Assembly: GCA_944386395.1 (NCBI GenBank) | Contig: CALXAZ010000101.1 | Coordinates: 1 to 5,073, forward strand | DNA length: 5,073 nt | Reading direction: 5' to 3' | Origin: an uncultured Clostridia bacterium | GTDB taxonomy: Bacteria > Bacillota > Clostridia > Oscillospirales > JAAYOS01 | In this document: one piece after another, positions 5,072-5,073 of the stretch | Layout of the letters: the number at the start of each line of letters is the position of its first letter | Numbering within the stretch: the first letter of the stretch is position 1 | Program-made: the position numbers and the translations under genes | Notes under the pieces: generated by a model | Database searches by the model: none | Told to the model about the DNA's origin: nothing | The model's input: only the letters and a program-made list of their open reading frames with translations

Positions 5072-5073
5072 TG

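Overview
The window looks like a chromosomal piece of a Gram-positive Clostridia-type bacterium. Supporting signs are purine-rich Shine-Dalgarno sites, AT-rich intergenic DNA between moderately GC-rich genes, frequent ATA isoleucine codons, and a gene set (LacI regulator, penicillin-binding DD-carboxypeptidase, VanW-domain lipoprotein, two-subunit transketolase) common in that class. A finer taxonomic call is not possible from sequence alone.

Layout from left to right. (1) Positions 1-668, minus strand: the first 222 residues of a LacI/GalR-family repressor that runs off the left edge. (2) Positions 669-1104: a 436-base divergent intergenic region. It holds a near-consensus sigma-A promoter for the repressor, a 16-bp LacI-type operator at the predicted transcription start, a TATAAT that also reads on the plus strand, a 22-bp direct repeat and several small hairpins ahead of the next gene. 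(3) Positions 1105-2886, plus strand: a two-gene unit encoding a DacF/PBP5-like D-alanyl-D-alanine carboxypeptidase and a VanW-domain lipoprotein. (4) Positions 2887-3012: a convergent gap with a perfect GC-rich palindrome and a strong bidirectional intrinsic terminator. (5) Positions 3013-4847, minus strand: the two halves of a split transketolase, N-terminal subunit first, joined by a TGATG overlap. (6) Positions 4848-5073: a GC-rich non-coding stretch with an imperfect 35-bp direct repeat and inverted repeats, probably a dispersed repeat, lying upstream of the transketolase pair.

Functionally there are three units. The LacI regulator probably represses itself and may also influence the plus-strand genes; its sugar or effector and main targets lie outside the window or are unknown. 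The carboxypeptidase and VanW protein both act outside the membrane, presumably on cell-wall peptidoglycan. Their order matches vanY(B)-vanW of VanB-type glycopeptide-resistance operons, but no vanH, vanB or vanX is present, so resistance should not be inferred. The transketolase subunits would form one thiamine-diphosphate enzyme of sugar-phosphate metabolism. Substitutions at normally conserved active-site positions (Asn in place of the acceptor-reading Asp, and no WHG motif) raise the possibility of a specialised substrate. No wholly new system is evident. The best leads are the altered transketolase active site, the carboxypeptidase-VanW pair and the compact divergent control region.
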